64,000 nucleotides of DNA, taken from NCBI RefSeq assembly GCF_009758205.1, contig NZ_WRXN01000018.1, positions 57,474 through 121,473 on the forward strand, written 5' to 3'. Positions 8,829-19,200 of the stretch are shown piece by piece. This stretch comes from Chitinophaga tropicalis. GTDB lineage: Bacteria > Bacteroidota > Bacteroidia > Chitinophagales > Chitinophagaceae. The notes under the pieces were generated by a model. It ran no database searches. It saw only the letters and a program-made list of their open reading frames with translations, and was not told the DNA's origin. A program made the translations under genes and the position numbers. Every line of letters begins with the position of its first letter. The stretch's first letter is position 1.

Positions 8829-11800
8829 TTTTTAAATTTGAAGTTTACGTTCACACCATAAGTACGGGTACTTGGTAAACTTGTACCTTCAATACCGGCA
8901 TAGTTAATAAGTGAGGAGAAACCTGCTTCAGGATCAATGTTGTCAGTATGTTTCATTAAAACGAGCAGGTTACGTGCTACCAGGGATATGCCGATTGACT
9001 GGAACAGAGGCATTCTTCCCAGTACTTTGCTATCCAGGGTATACCCCAGTGTTACCTGGCGCAGTTTGATGAAGCTTGCGTCCAGTACGTTGTTTGCAGA
9101 GATCTGGTTAGCCTGGGCCTGATAGTATGTCTGAGGGTCTACAGCAAGTGTGTTTGTAGCACCGGTGCTTTCAATGATACCAGCTTTGGTTACACCTGTT
9201 TCCCTGCCTGTGAGTGTTTCTTTGTCAAGACCACGGTAAACGGTGTAGAATTTGGTGGCAGACAGCAGTTTGTTACCGAATTTACCATCTATCAGGAAGG
9301 AGAGGTTAAATCCTTTGTAGCTGAATTCGTTGTTGATACCACCAAACCAGGTAGGCAGTACGCTACCCATTGGTTTCAGTGCACTACGCTGAGGCAGACC
9401 ATCGTCTGTTAACAGTATTTCACCTTTATCATTACGTTTGTAATCGTACGCCATGATCTGAGGACCCGCCATACCTTTCACCAGTGCGGTGTTAGCATTC
9501 AGCGGACGGTAAGTACCCAGTGTCAGCGTGGTGCTGCTGCTGTTTGAACCGTAGATATCCAGGATCTTGTTCTTTACATTGGTAGCATTCACTGAAACGT
9601 TCCAGGTAAAGTTTGCAGTAGATACCGGTGTACCGGTTACAGCCAGTTCAAGACCTTTGTTCTGGGTTGAACCTGTACCAAAGTAAGCTGTGGTGTATCC
9701 TGTAGAAGGAGAAATACTACCCTTGATGATCTCGTTCTTGGTTTTACGGTGGAAGTAAGCAACGTCAAAACCCAGACGGTTGTTGAAGAACTTCAGTTCC
9801 AGACCAGCCTCGATCTCAGCCAGAGTGAATGGCTTCAGGAACAGGTTAGGCAGTGTCATTGAGAAACCACCGATGCTTGTACCATTGATAGTACCATCTA
9901 CTGTGTAGTAAGACTTTGTGATGTAAGGATCTACCGGTTCACCACTTGCATTTGCGTAAGAAGCGCGCAGTTTACCATAACTCAGTTTAGGTATGTCAAT
10001 TACTTCTGAGAAGATGAAGCTACCCGTTACTGAAGGAACAAAGATACTTCTGTTACTGCTTGGCAGTGTAGAGTAAGTATCATAACGGCCGGTAGTACCG
10101 ATGGTCAGGAAGTTCTTGTAAGAGAAGTCTGCGGTATAGTATGCAGAGTGTGCTTCTCTTTTTTCGAAGTCATAGTTCCTGCCAAAAGAGTTTACGTTAT
10201 TGTAAGAATAAACGTAAGGGATAATGAAGTTATTACCGGTAACACCTACCTGTTCCCATTGTCTTTTCCTGAGGTTAGCACCTACTGCCAGGTCCAGTTG
10301 CAGATCTTTTACGATCTCTTTCTTGAAACCTAACAATCCGTCTACGTTCAGTTCACTTGTCTGTTCGGTGTTCAGGGTAAGGTTACCACTCACCAGTGTT
10401 CCGTTCAGGGTAGTGAAGGAATAAGCGGTACCCCATGGAGTAATGGTGAACCTTCTGTCGTTGATCAGGTCATAACCCACACGCGCCTGTGCATACAGCC
10501 AGTCGGTAAAGTCATAACGGCTGGTCAGCGCGGTGATCAGACGTTTTCTGTCCAGGTTATTCTGGTACTGGTTTATTACGAAGTAAGGGTTAGTTACATA
10601 GATATCGTCAGTAAAGGTTACTTCCTTACCGTTGTTATTTACGTCATAACCGGGAGCCAGGATAGATTCCTTGATGTTGTTAGCCAGGAACATACCGTTG
10701 TTTGCGTTCAGAGGACCATCACTCAGCTGAGGGCGGTTCTCGGAGCGGTCGTCGATGTAGTTCACCATTGCGCTCACTTTCAACTTGTTGGTTACATTCT
10801 GTTCCAGGTTCAGGTTGAAAGTTTTACGTTTCAGGCCACCATTTTCTATAATAGACAGACTGTTCAGTGTAGAAGCAGACAGGCGGAAAACACCTTTGTC
10901 GCCACCACCGGAAACTGATACTGTATTGGTGAAGGCGGGACCTGTTCTGTAGAAATTCTTGATGTTATCTTTTACAGCAGAATAAGCGTAAGAATTACCA
11001 TCATACTGGATAGTTTGTGCACCGTCCAGTCTTTCACCCCAGCTTAAGCGTGTAGAGTTCAATGCAGCGTTGGTATTTGCAGGTCTTACTCCGTGTTGGC
11101 CCTGGCCATATGTGTATTGGAAATCGGTAAAGTTAATTGCTTTATCAAGGGTATAGTTCATGTTATATTCCACCTGCATATTACCTTTCTTACCACTCTT
11201 TGTCGTGATGAGGATCACACCATTGGTAGCACGTGTACCATACAGTGCGGATGCGGAAGCACCTTTCAGTACAGTCATGCTTTCAATGTCATCCGGGTTG
11301 ATATTGGAGATACCATCACCGTTATCAGAACCACCCCATTCGCCTGCTGCACCTCTCTGTGAGTTATCAATAGGAATACCATTGATTACGTACAGGGGGC
11401 TGCTGGCAGTAAAGCTGGCCATACCTCTTAACAGTACACGGGCAGAAGAACCGGGACCGCCGTTTGTACCGCTTACGCTCAGACCGGCTACACGGCCGCC
11501 CAGTGAATAAGCAACGTTGGTTTCACGAGCCTGGGTCAAGGCAGCACCGTCTACTTTTGTTACGGAATAACCTAATTTTTTGGATTCTTTGGAAATACCC
11601 AGAGCCGTTACCGTTACTTCTCCCAGTTGTGAAGATGATTCCTCTAATGTAAGATCAAGGGATGATTGACCAGAAGGTACTTTTATTCCTCTGGAAGTAT
11701 ATCCTATCAATGAAACTTCCAATAAAAACTCTCCTTCCGGCGCATTTTTCAGGGTAAAAGCGCCATCAGCACCAGTTACAGCGAAGACATTCTTCCCCTG

Positions 11801-11932
11801 CACTTTGATGCTCACCGAACCCAGCGGGGCTCCGGATTTTGAATCTTTGACAGTTCCCTGCAACTGTCTTGTTTGAGCAAATGCTACTGTTGACAGCAAC
11901 ATTGCAACAACCAGCAAACGTAGATGTCTCAT
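8825..11932 (-). CDS. SusC/RagA TonB-linked outer membrane transporter
   Basis: 1035 residues. Signal peptide (about 19), a carboxypeptidase-like regulatory domain (about 25-100, GTVKDSKSGAPLGSVSIKV), a TonB plug (about 115-230, with LRGMASFTASSPLYVING and LKGASASALYGTRATNGVI) and a 22-strand barrel ending in FKFKK. No STN domain, so unlike the other two SusC proteins here it cannot signal through FecR, and indeed no FecR/sigma pair adjoins it. It imports large ligands with the SusD protein encoded behind it. Confidence 0.95.
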   Translation of the reverse strand: MRHLRLLVVAMLLSTVAFAQTRQLQGTVKDSKSGAPLGSVSIKVQGKNVFAVTGADGAFTLKNAPEGEFLLEVSLIGYTSRGIKVPSGQSSLDLTLEESSSQLGEVTVTALGISKESKKLGYSVTKVDGAALTQARETNVAYSLGGRVAGLSVSGTNGGPGSSARVLLRGMASFTASSPLYVINGIPIDNSQRGAAGEWGGSDNGDGISNINPDDIESMTVLKGASASALYGTRATNGVILITTKSGKKGNMQVEYNMNYTLDKAINFTDFQYTYGQGQHGVRPANTNAALNSTRLSWGERLDGAQTIQYDGNSYAYSAVKDNIKNFYRTGPAFTNTVSVSGGGDKGVFRLSASTLNSLSIIENGGLKRKTFNLNLEQNVTNKLKVSAMVNYIDDRSENRPQLSDGPLNANNGMFLANNIKESILAPGYDVNNNGKEVTFTDDIYVTNPYFVINQYQNNLDRKRLITALTSRYDFTDWLYAQARVGYDLINDRRFTITPWGTAYSFTTLNGTLVSGNLTLNTEQTSELNVDGLLGFKKEIVKDLQLDLAVGANLRKRQWEQVGVTGNNFIIPYVYSYNNVNSFGRNYDFEKREAHSAYYTADFSYKNFLTIGTTGRYDTYSTLPSSNRSIFVPSVTGSFIFSEVIDIPKLSYGKLRASYANASGEPVDPYITKSYYTVDGTINGTSIGGFSMTLPNLFLKPFTLAEIEAGLELKFFNNRLGFDVAYFHRKTKNEIIKGSISPSTGYTTAYFGTGSTQNKGLELAVTGTPVSTANFTWNVSVNATNVKNKILDIYGSNSSSTTLTLGTYRPLNANTALVKGMAGPQIMAYDYKRNDKGEILLTDDGLPQRSALKPMGSVLPTWFGGINNEFSYKGFNLSFLIDGKFGNKLLSATKFYTVYRGLDKETLTGRETGVTKAGIIESTGATNTLAVDPQTYYQAQANQISANNVLDASFIKLRQVTLGYTLDSKVLGRMPLFQSIGISLVARNLLVLMKHTDNIDPEAGFSSLINYAGIEGTSLPSTRTYGVNVNFKFKK

Positions 11933-12762
11933 TATCGATTTAGTTTTTGGTTAGAAAATAAGTGAGTGACGCACACTCGTGAACACAGGCGGGCATATCG
12001 CCCCGCGACATTTTTACAATTCATCGTTCCGGTTATATTTTGGTAGTCGTTAGAAAATACAGTTCCCCCTCTTGCTGTTTTAAAAGCAATAGTTTCCTGT
12101 CTATCATTTCAGATAGTGTTTGATGACGTTAATTTGGCCTTATTGTTTATTGTTCGTTACGTTTCTTTGACCGGAAATGCCTGTATAGTAAACACACACG
12201 GATACTAGTATGGCAGGCATAGCCGATAGACACACCGAAGGAATTTGTGATTAAAAAATAGTGTTCATTGTCCTTGACTTGATTTACAACTTAGATCCTG
12301 GTCAATTTTACTGGTCCATCAAAATAAGTTCGCACTTATCAGGATCAGTTCAATAGTTTCTCTCGTTACGTGTATTACAATTCACTGCTACGGATTGTTG
12401 CAAAATTTTAAAAATGACAATTTCTAAAATGGCAAGTTCTCAAAAACTTCATAACTGTTTTACATTGTTCACATTCTAATAAAACAGATTTACTTCCTAC
12501 CTGATCACGCATACAAAGTACTCAATTTTAACATTTCATACAATCCCCAATGCGTTGTACATAATTAGTACCTATTTGCTGTTTATACAAATACTATTTT
12601 AACAAGAACTGGCTGTATGTAAACGGAAAAGAACAAGACCGTACAGACTTGAGGGAGATAATGATACTAAAATCAGTACAACCATACAATTTGTTAACAT
12701 TGAAATGTAGCCAAAACCCAATACTGGCAAGGGTTTTGTGGCCATGGGGCACAAGATGTTAA
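11933..12762. other. Gene-free upstream region of the SusC gene (about 830 bp)
   Basis: AT-rich DNA between the SusC start and the GH43 terminator. I find no open frame worth calling, no RNA gene and no clear -7 box in either direction. The element TTAGAAAATA occurs at about 11952 and 12051. The length suggests a large regulatory region or decayed sequence. Confidence 0.4.
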
Positions 12763-12792
12763 CTGAACCGGAACCTAACGGTCCCGGTTCAG
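12763..12792 (-). terminator. Hairpin after the GH43 gene
   Basis: CTGAACCGG and CCGGTTCAG pair across a loop that itself can pair (ACC with GGT). It lies 4 bases past the GH43 stop codon on the minus strand. There is no strong U tract, so termination may be weak. Confidence 0.45.
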
Positions 12793-12796
12793 CTTA

Positions 12797-13768
12797 TTAT
12801 TTCAATTTATCTGCTTTTACACCTTCCCTTGTAATTTTTACGGGTACAATTAACCCTTCTTCATTGAAGTGCATTTCGTCAATACAAACCACCCTGTTAT
12901 TGGCAGCTGTTTCGGTAAGCGGACGTCTGTGATATATTATATACCAACGGTCGGTACCCGGTACATTGATCACGGAATGATGCCCTGCCCCGGTAGCTAC
13001 CGCGGTATCCTGCTGTAATATTTTACCTATGCGTCTGAAAGGGCCTGCCGGAGAATCGGCAATGGCGTAGGCGACGGAATAATGAGGGCCGCCCCATCCC
13101 CCTTCAGACCACATGAAATAGTATTTACCGTTGCGGATGAACATGAATGGCCCTTCCACATAACCGGAAGGAGTGATCTCTTTAAAGGTTGATCCATCAT
13201 CAAAAGAGGTAAATCCTTTAAAGTCAGGGGTCAGTTTTGCAATGTTGCAATGCTGCCAGCCTCCATATATAATATAATATTGTCCGTCTTTATCCTGGAA
13301 GACAAACTGATCAATAGGCTGTGCCCCATTATGGAATTTATCTATCAGAGGTTTACCCAGATAATCTTTATAGGGACCTCCGGGCTTATCTGCCACGGCT
13401 ATACCGATACCGCCGGATTCGTTGTTGTTCTGGATATCGTTAGCCGCAAAAAAGAAATAGTACTTCCCTTCCTTTTTGACAATAGCCGGCGCCCACATAG
13501 CTCTATTAGCCCATTTTACGGCTGCGGTGTCTAAAATGCGGGAGTGTTTGGTCCACCGGACCAGGTCGGGAGAGGAAAAGGCATCAAAAAATACCTGTTT
13601 TTCGTATTTGTCTGAATAAGTAGGGTAAATCCAGTATTCTTTACCCCAGATAGCAGCTTCCGGGTCAGCATACCAACCCTGTATTACAGGATTACCGGCC
13701 CTTTTCTGGGCAAAGGATAGCTGGCAGCAGGAGATTCCCAGCAGGAAAAATGTTAAGACCTTTCGCAT
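12797..13768 (-). CDS. Glycoside hydrolase family 43 (secreted beta-xylosidase/arabinofuranosidase type)
   Basis: 323 residues from the ATG at 13768, with a signal peptide ending SFAQ at residue 21. A five-bladed beta-propeller fold is indicated by the catalytic triad in GH43 order: Asp35 (WYADPE, general base), Asp153 (QPIDQF, pKa modulator) and Glu205 (VEGPFMF, general acid), plus MWAPAIVKKEGKYYFFF. The precise substrate (arabinan, xylan or galactan side chains) cannot be read. It is transcribed toward the SusC/SusD pair but 0.86 kb separates them, so it may be an independent unit feeding that transporter. The further upstream ATG at 13792 adds only a non-signal-like extension. Confidence 0.92.
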   Translation of the reverse strand: MRKVLTFFLLGISCCQLSFAQKRAGNPVIQGWYADPEAAIWGKEYWIYPTYSDKYEKQVFFDAFSSPDLVRWTKHSRILDTAAVKWANRAMWAPAIVKKEGKYYFFFAANDIQNNNESGGIGIAVADKPGGPYKDYLGKPLIDKFHNGAQPIDQFVFQDKDGQYYIIYGGWQHCNIAKLTPDFKGFTSFDDGSTFKEITPSGYVEGPFMFIRNGKYYFMWSEGGWGGPHYSVAYAIADSPAGPFRRIGKILQQDTAVATGAGHHSVINVPGTDRWYIIYHRRPLTETAANNRVVCIDEMHFNEEGLIVPVKITREGVKADKLK

Positions 13769-13974
13769 AATGTGATTTCCGGTTAAAACCACAATATAGT
13801 TATGGGGAACCAGATTTTATATGGGGGAATGGCTTAAAAAATGGCTTTTGCAGACGGTAAAGTCATTTTTTGACAGGGAGGACGGCGGGGAAGAGCTTTT
13901 TCCTGTGTGATAAGTGGTTTAACAGATGTCGGATTTTGTTCATAATTTTATCATAGCATTCAAAAAAACGGAAA

Positions 13975-14532
13975 TTGCCTTATTCATCCTTACCGGAGGA
14001 GCGGAAACTATTGCTGCAGATTGCCAGGGGTGACGAATCTGCTTATACACTTGTATTCAATCATTATAGCAAGCAAGTGTTTAATGCAGCCATGCTTTAT
14101 TTGAAAGATGAAGGAACTGCACGGGAAGTAGTGCAGGAAATCTTTTTAAAAGTATGGCTGAAAAGGGAAGCTATGCCCGGTGTGGAGGATCTGACCAGTT
14201 ATCTCTTTATTCTTACCCGTAACCATATTTATGACAGCTTTAAAAAGCAGGCTATCCGTTTGAAGGTGCATGATTACCTGTACCAGCATCAGGCTACTGC
14301 AACAGATGATACCGGTTACCGGGTGGAAGAAAGGCAGTATGATAACCTGGTTGATCAGGCGGTTTCTTCTCTTCCTCCCGAGCGTAAGAAGGTCTATATA
14401 GCAAGGCAGGAGGGTTTCAGTAATGAAGAGATCTCGAACAGGCTGAATATCTCTATTCATACTGTTAAAAAGCAGATGCAACTGGCTGTGCAGTCCGTGA
14501 GGAGTTTTGTGAAGGCTTATATTTCCCGTTGA
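13975..14532 (+). CDS. ECF RNA polymerase sigma factor (FecI-like)
   Basis: 185 residues. Region 2 spans about 15-85 (ARGDESAYTLVFNHYSKQVF, VQEIFLKVW) and region 4 about 125-180 (LPPERKKVYIARQEGFSNEEISNRLNISIHTVKKQM). The frame is bounded upstream by a TAG at 13954, and no ATG precedes the conserved region, so the start must be non-standard; TTG at 13975 fits. It would be released by the FecR protein encoded after it and drive the SusC/SusD genes. The gap to FecR (379 bases) is long for such a pair and contains two repeat arrays. Confidence 0.88.
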   Translation: MPYSSLPEERKLLLQIARGDESAYTLVFNHYSKQVFNAAMLYLKDEGTAREVVQEIFLKVWLKREAMPGVEDLTSYLFILTRNHIYDSFKKQAIRLKVHDYLYQHQATATDDTGYRVEERQYDNLVDQAVSSLPPERKKVYIARQEGFSNEEISNRLNISIHTVKKQMQLAVQSVRSFVKAYISR

Positions 14533-14584
14533 TAATCAATATAGTTTGTGGAATTGCTTTACTTCAACTCCCCTTTCAGCTCCC

Positions 14585-14694
14585 CTTTCAAGCATCTTTC
14601 AAGCATCTTTCAAGCATCTTTCAAGCATCTTTCAAGCATGTTTCAAGCATGTCTTAAGCATGTCTTAAGCATGTCTTAAGCATGTTTAGTGCAT
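14585..14694. repeat. 11-bp tandem repeat array, 10 units
   Basis: Ten uninterrupted 11-base units: five CTTTCAAGCAT, one GTTTCAAGCAT, three GTCTTAAGCAT and one GTTTAGTGCAT. The unit changes progressively from left to right. The period is close to one helical turn and is not a multiple of three. The array starts 52 bases after the sigma-factor stop. Confidence 0.9.
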
Positions 14695-14725
14695 GTATTG
14701 CGGGTGCTAAAGTGCACCACAGGTA

Positions 14726-14810
14726 TAATCCTGGTATAGGTTTACACTTCTGTCAGATAATCCTGTTTGAAGTTTACAATTGTTGCTTTTAATCCTGTAA
14801 TTGGTTTACA
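14726..14810. repeat. Three 21-bp direct repeats with an exact 32-bp period
   Basis: Copies start at 14726, 14758 and 14790. Consensus TAATCCTG, six variable bases, then GTTTACA, separated by 11 unrelated bases. The spacing (three helical turns) puts all copies on one DNA face, as in an operator array. It ends 101 bases before the FecR start. Confidence 0.75.
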
Positions 14811-14911
14811 GGCTTTTTTTTCTGTATTGAAAAAAATTTTCTTTCCCAATACTCCTTTTCTTTTCTACGGTCGTCTTTATTTCTATCGACCGAATGCCAA
14901 ACTAATCGTTT

Positions 14912-16090
14912 ATGACAATACCGGAAATAAAGCTATTGCTTGATAAGTATAAGCGGAACGAGATCAGTGAGGAAGAGTACCAACAACTTCTCCGGGAAGT
15001 GGCCAATGAAGCCAATGCGGACACTATACGGCAGGACATTATAGAAACACTATACGGCGAAGTGCCGGATAGCCAGTGGACAGACGATGATGCAGCGGCT
15101 GTACTAACCACCATTCTCCAGGATGGGCGGGAAGAATACCGGCATCTGCGTCTTGTAAAACGCAGGCAACTGATATACCGTTCTCTAGCCGCAGCCCTGG
15201 TAGCAGGAGTACTGGCTACAGGCATATACCTTGCCATGCCGGGGAAAAAGCCGGAAAAGATGGTTGCTGTTAAAAAAGCACCGCTGGCTCCCGGTTCAGA
15301 TAAAGCTGTGCTTACCCTGGCAGATGGCACTACCATTCCGCTGGACAGCGCCGGCAACGGCGCACTGGCGCAACAGGGCGGTACCAGCATTACCAATGCC
15401 AACGGAGCGCTCAGCTATAAAGCAGGAAATAATGACAATGAGGTCATGTATAACACGGTTGCTACTCCCCATGGCGGGCAATACCAGCTTACCCTGGCTG
15501 ACGGCAGCCGGGTATGGCTGAACGCCGCCAGCAGCATACGCTTCCCTACTGCCTTTACTGGCAGGGAAAGAGTGGTAGAGATAACAGGGGAAGCTTATTT
15601 CGAGATAACCTCCAATGCCAGCCAGCCTTTCAGCGTGAAGGTGAACGATATACAGGTAAAAGTGCTGGGCACCAGCTTTAATATTATGGCCTATGCTGAC
15701 GAGCAGGCAGTGAAAACCACCCTTGTAACAGGAGCCGTTCAGCTAACACAGGGTAAAAATACCAGCTTGCTGAAGCCCGGACTGCAGGCCAGCCTTTCAG
15801 GAGATAAGGGATTTGTGATCTCTGAGGCTGATATGGAACAGGCACTTGCCTGGAAAGAAGGCAGGTTCCGCTTCAGGAATACCAATATAAAGACCATTAT
15901 GCGCCAGCTGTCCCGCTGGTATAATATGGAAGTTGACTATAAAGGCGATGTATCTGATATAGATCTGACAGGTGTGATTTCCCGGAGGGAAGAGGCAGAA
16001 AAACTGCTGAAGGCCCTGGAAACTACCCAGAGGGTCCATTTTGAGGTGAACGGGAATAAAGTGACCGTGTCCCCCTCAGTACCACGTTGA
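14912..16090 (+). CDS. FecR-family anti-sigma factor with DUF4974 domain
   Basis: 392 residues. A cytoplasmic N-terminal segment (1-85) binds the sigma factor; one membrane span sits near 91-109 (SLAAALVAGVLATGIYLAM). A periplasmic FecR domain covers about 185-280 (TPHGGQYQLTLADGSRVWLNAASS, GEAYFEI, VKVLGTSFNIMAY) and a C-terminal DUF4974 domain about 315-390 (FRFRNTNIKTIMRQLSRWYNMEVDY). It reads the loaded state of the STN-bearing SusC downstream and frees the sigma factor. Confidence 0.93.
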   Translation: MTIPEIKLLLDKYKRNEISEEEYQQLLREVANEANADTIRQDIIETLYGEVPDSQWTDDDAAAVLTTILQDGREEYRHLRLVKRRQLIYRSLAAALVAGVLATGIYLAMPGKKPEKMVAVKKAPLAPGSDKAVLTLADGTTIPLDSAGNGALAQQGGTSITNANGALSYKAGNNDNEVMYNTVATPHGGQYQLTLADGSRVWLNAASSIRFPTAFTGRERVVEITGEAYFEITSNASQPFSVKVNDIQVKVLGTSFNIMAYADEQAVKTTLVTGAVQLTQGKNTSLLKPGLQASLSGDKGFVISEADMEQALAWKEGRFRFRNTNIKTIMRQLSRWYNMEVDYKGDVSDIDLTGVISRREEAEKLLKALETTQRVHFEVNGNKVTVSPSVPR

Positions 16091-16289
16091 TTTTTATTAA
16101 AAGCTAAATTTTCCGGTTATGACCACGTAAGAAAAAGCAATACAAGATAAACTGTAAGGTAGAAACCGTGTAGTGTCTGAGATACTACCGAAAAAACCGG
16201 ATCCCGACTGCCATCAGGACCCGGTAAAAATGGCTACCAGATTTCCATTAACGTTAGAAAACCGATTATTAAGCCAAGAACACAAATGT

Positions 16290-19200
16290 ATGGAACTACG
16301 TGAGACTTGCAAGGCCCCGCGCAGATATGGGCTATTGCACAGAAAATTATTGATAGTTATGAAATTAACTGCCATTTTAACCCTGGTGTTCTCCCTCAAC
16401 CTGAGCGCCAGTTCATTTTCCCAGACCGTCACCATTACAGGCAAACGCATGGCCCTGTATGACATATTCAACAGTATCAGCAAACAAACCGGGTACGAAT
16501 TTGTGTTTGATGAGAAATTGCTGCAGAATGCCGGTCCTGTTGATATTAACATGAAATCAGCGCCATTACAGCAGGTACTGGACAAATGTCTGAGTAACAA
16601 GCCGCTTTCCTATAATATTATAGACAAGATCATTGTGATCAGTCCGAAAGCTGCCATAAAGGAAACATCCGTTGCAGCTGAAAAGCCTGCTGCTACTATA
16701 CAAGGTACTGTTACTGACTCTGCCGGCCATGCGCTGCCTAATGTGAGCGTACAGGTAAAAGGCACGACCAGGGGCGCCCTGACAGATGAAAAAGGGCATT
16801 TCTCCCTGCAGGCAGAGAGTAATGAGGTGCTGGTATTCAGTTACCTGGGCTTCCAGACAAAAGAAATAACGGTAGGCAGCAATACCAACCTGTCTGTTAC
16901 CCTCCTTTCTTCAGACCAGCAGCTGGGTACTGTAGTGGTAACCGCTCTTGGTATCAAAAGATCAGAGAAATCCATTACGTATGCTACCCAGCAGGTAAGC
17001 GGTGTGGAGCTGACCAAAGCAAAAGACCCGAACCTGATCAATACCCTGAACGGTAAAGTGGCAGGTATGAGCATCTCTCCGAGTTCTTCCGGCGTGGGTG
17101 GTTCTGCAAAGGTGATCCTGCGTGGTAACAAATCCGGTCTTGGCAGCAACCAGGCATTGTATGTGATTGACGGGGTGCCTATGAACAATAGCCTTACCTC
17201 ACAGCCTAACAGTTCTTATGGAGGCAGCGGTGCATATGATGGGGGCGATCCTATCTCTAACCTGAACCCTGACGACATTGAGAGCATTTCCGTTCTGAAA
17301 GGCGCTTCTGCAGCTGCATTATATGGCAGCCAGGGGGCTAACGGCGTGATACTCATTACCACCAAAGGCGGTAAGGCAGGACGTACACAGGTTAACTTCT
17401 CTTCCGGCCTTACGCTGAGCCAGATTGCCTATAAACCAAAGTTCCAGAACAGCTACGGACAGACAGGCGGCACAGGTTCCAATCCGCAGAGCTGGGGAGA
17501 CAAAATAAGCGGAGGCAGTGCAGACAATCTCTCCTCTTACTTCCGTACAGGGACTAACCTGACCAACTCTATCAGTCTTTCAGGCGGTTCTGAAAAAATG
17601 CAGACCTATTTCTCTTATGCCAATACTTCAGCAAATGGTATTCAGCCGAAGAATAAGCTGTCCCGCAATAACCTGAACTTTAAGGAAACAGGGCATTTCC
17701 TGAATGATAAGCTGACAGCTGAGGCAGATGTGAACTACATCACCCAGACCATCGATAATACACCGCTGAGCGGTTTTTATTTCAATCCGCTTACAGGCCT
17801 GTACCTGTTTCCCCGCGGAGCCAACCTGGCACAGTATAAAGATAAATTCGAGGTGATGAACCCTGCCAGGAGGTTAATGGTGCAGAACTGGCCTTTCAAT
17901 GAGGACGTGCAGCAGAACCCATGGTGGATAGTCAACCGTAATCCAAACTCGCTTGAGCGTAACCGGTTACTGCTTAATGCCAGCCTGAAATATGAAGTGG
18001 CTTCCTGGCTTAACATCCAGGCCCGCGGCAGTATAGACAGGATCAACGACGTATATGAGCAGAAGATATATGCAGGTACTATCGCTACCCTGGCTCCTGC
18101 CAATGGTGTGTATGTGTACAGCAACACCACTACCAACCAGCAATACGGCGACCTGCTGGCTAACTTCAACATCCCCGTTAATGAGGACATCCGTATTACC
18201 GGTATACTGGGTGGCAGTGTCAGGGATGTAATAACCAACGGTGAGAAGTTCAATTCCGGGCAGGAAGGGCTGAACATTGCCAACAAGTTCCTTATCCAGA
18301 ACTTCACCAGCTTCAACCCGCTGAACTCCGGAACGCTGCAGGAAAACCACAGCCAGTTCCAGTCAGTGTTCGGAAGCGCCAATATCTCCTATAAAGACTG
18401 GGTATACCTGGACCTCACCGCACGTAACGACTGGTCTTCCAACCTGGCCTTTACTCCATCAGGCTCTTACTTCTACCCTTCCGTAGGTCTGAACCTGATA
18501 CTGAGCCAGATGGCAAAACTGCCTGAAGCCATCAGCTTTGCGAAAGTACGTGGTTCCTACGCACAGGTGGGCAACTCTCCGCTGGCATACCAGGCTAATC
18601 CTGCACAGTATACTTTCAGCGCAGGCGGTACTTTCTCACAGAGCACTGCGGTACCGTTCACTGACCTGAAACCGGAGAAAACAACTTCACTGGAATTTGG
18701 TACTGAATGGCGCTTCTTTAACAACAGGCTGAGTGTAGATGCTACCTACTATAAAACAAATACGAAGAACCAGACATTGCAGATAGCGGCCAGCAATGCT
18801 ACTTACTATGATTCTTATTTCATCAACGCCGGCAATATCCAGAACCAGGGCGTGGAGGCTATTGTACGGTATGATGTGTTAAGCGATACGAAACTCAAAT
18901 GGAACACAGGTCTTAACTTTTCCACGAATCAAAACAGGATAAAAGAGTTGGCGCCGGGTATCAATAGCTTCACGCTGAGTGGCGCTTCCGGCTCCAACTA
19001 CGTATCCAAGTTCGCGGTAGGCGGTTCCTTTGGCGACATTTACGGCAGCGTGTTACAGCGTGATGAGCAGGGCCGTATCAAGATAGATGCCGATGGCAAG
19101 CCTATCAGGCAGAGCGGTGACCTGGTATTTGTCGGAAATGCAAACACCAAATGGCAGCTGGGCTGGAACAACAATCTCTCATTCAAAGATTTCACGCTCT

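Noticed and set aside
14585..14694. Possible CRISPR array
   Set aside because: Units are contiguous 11-mers with no spacers and there are no cas genes.
14902..15402. 166-codon frame opposite the FecR gene
   Set aside because: Low-complexity Ser/Ala-rich translation antisense to a well-supported FecR protein.
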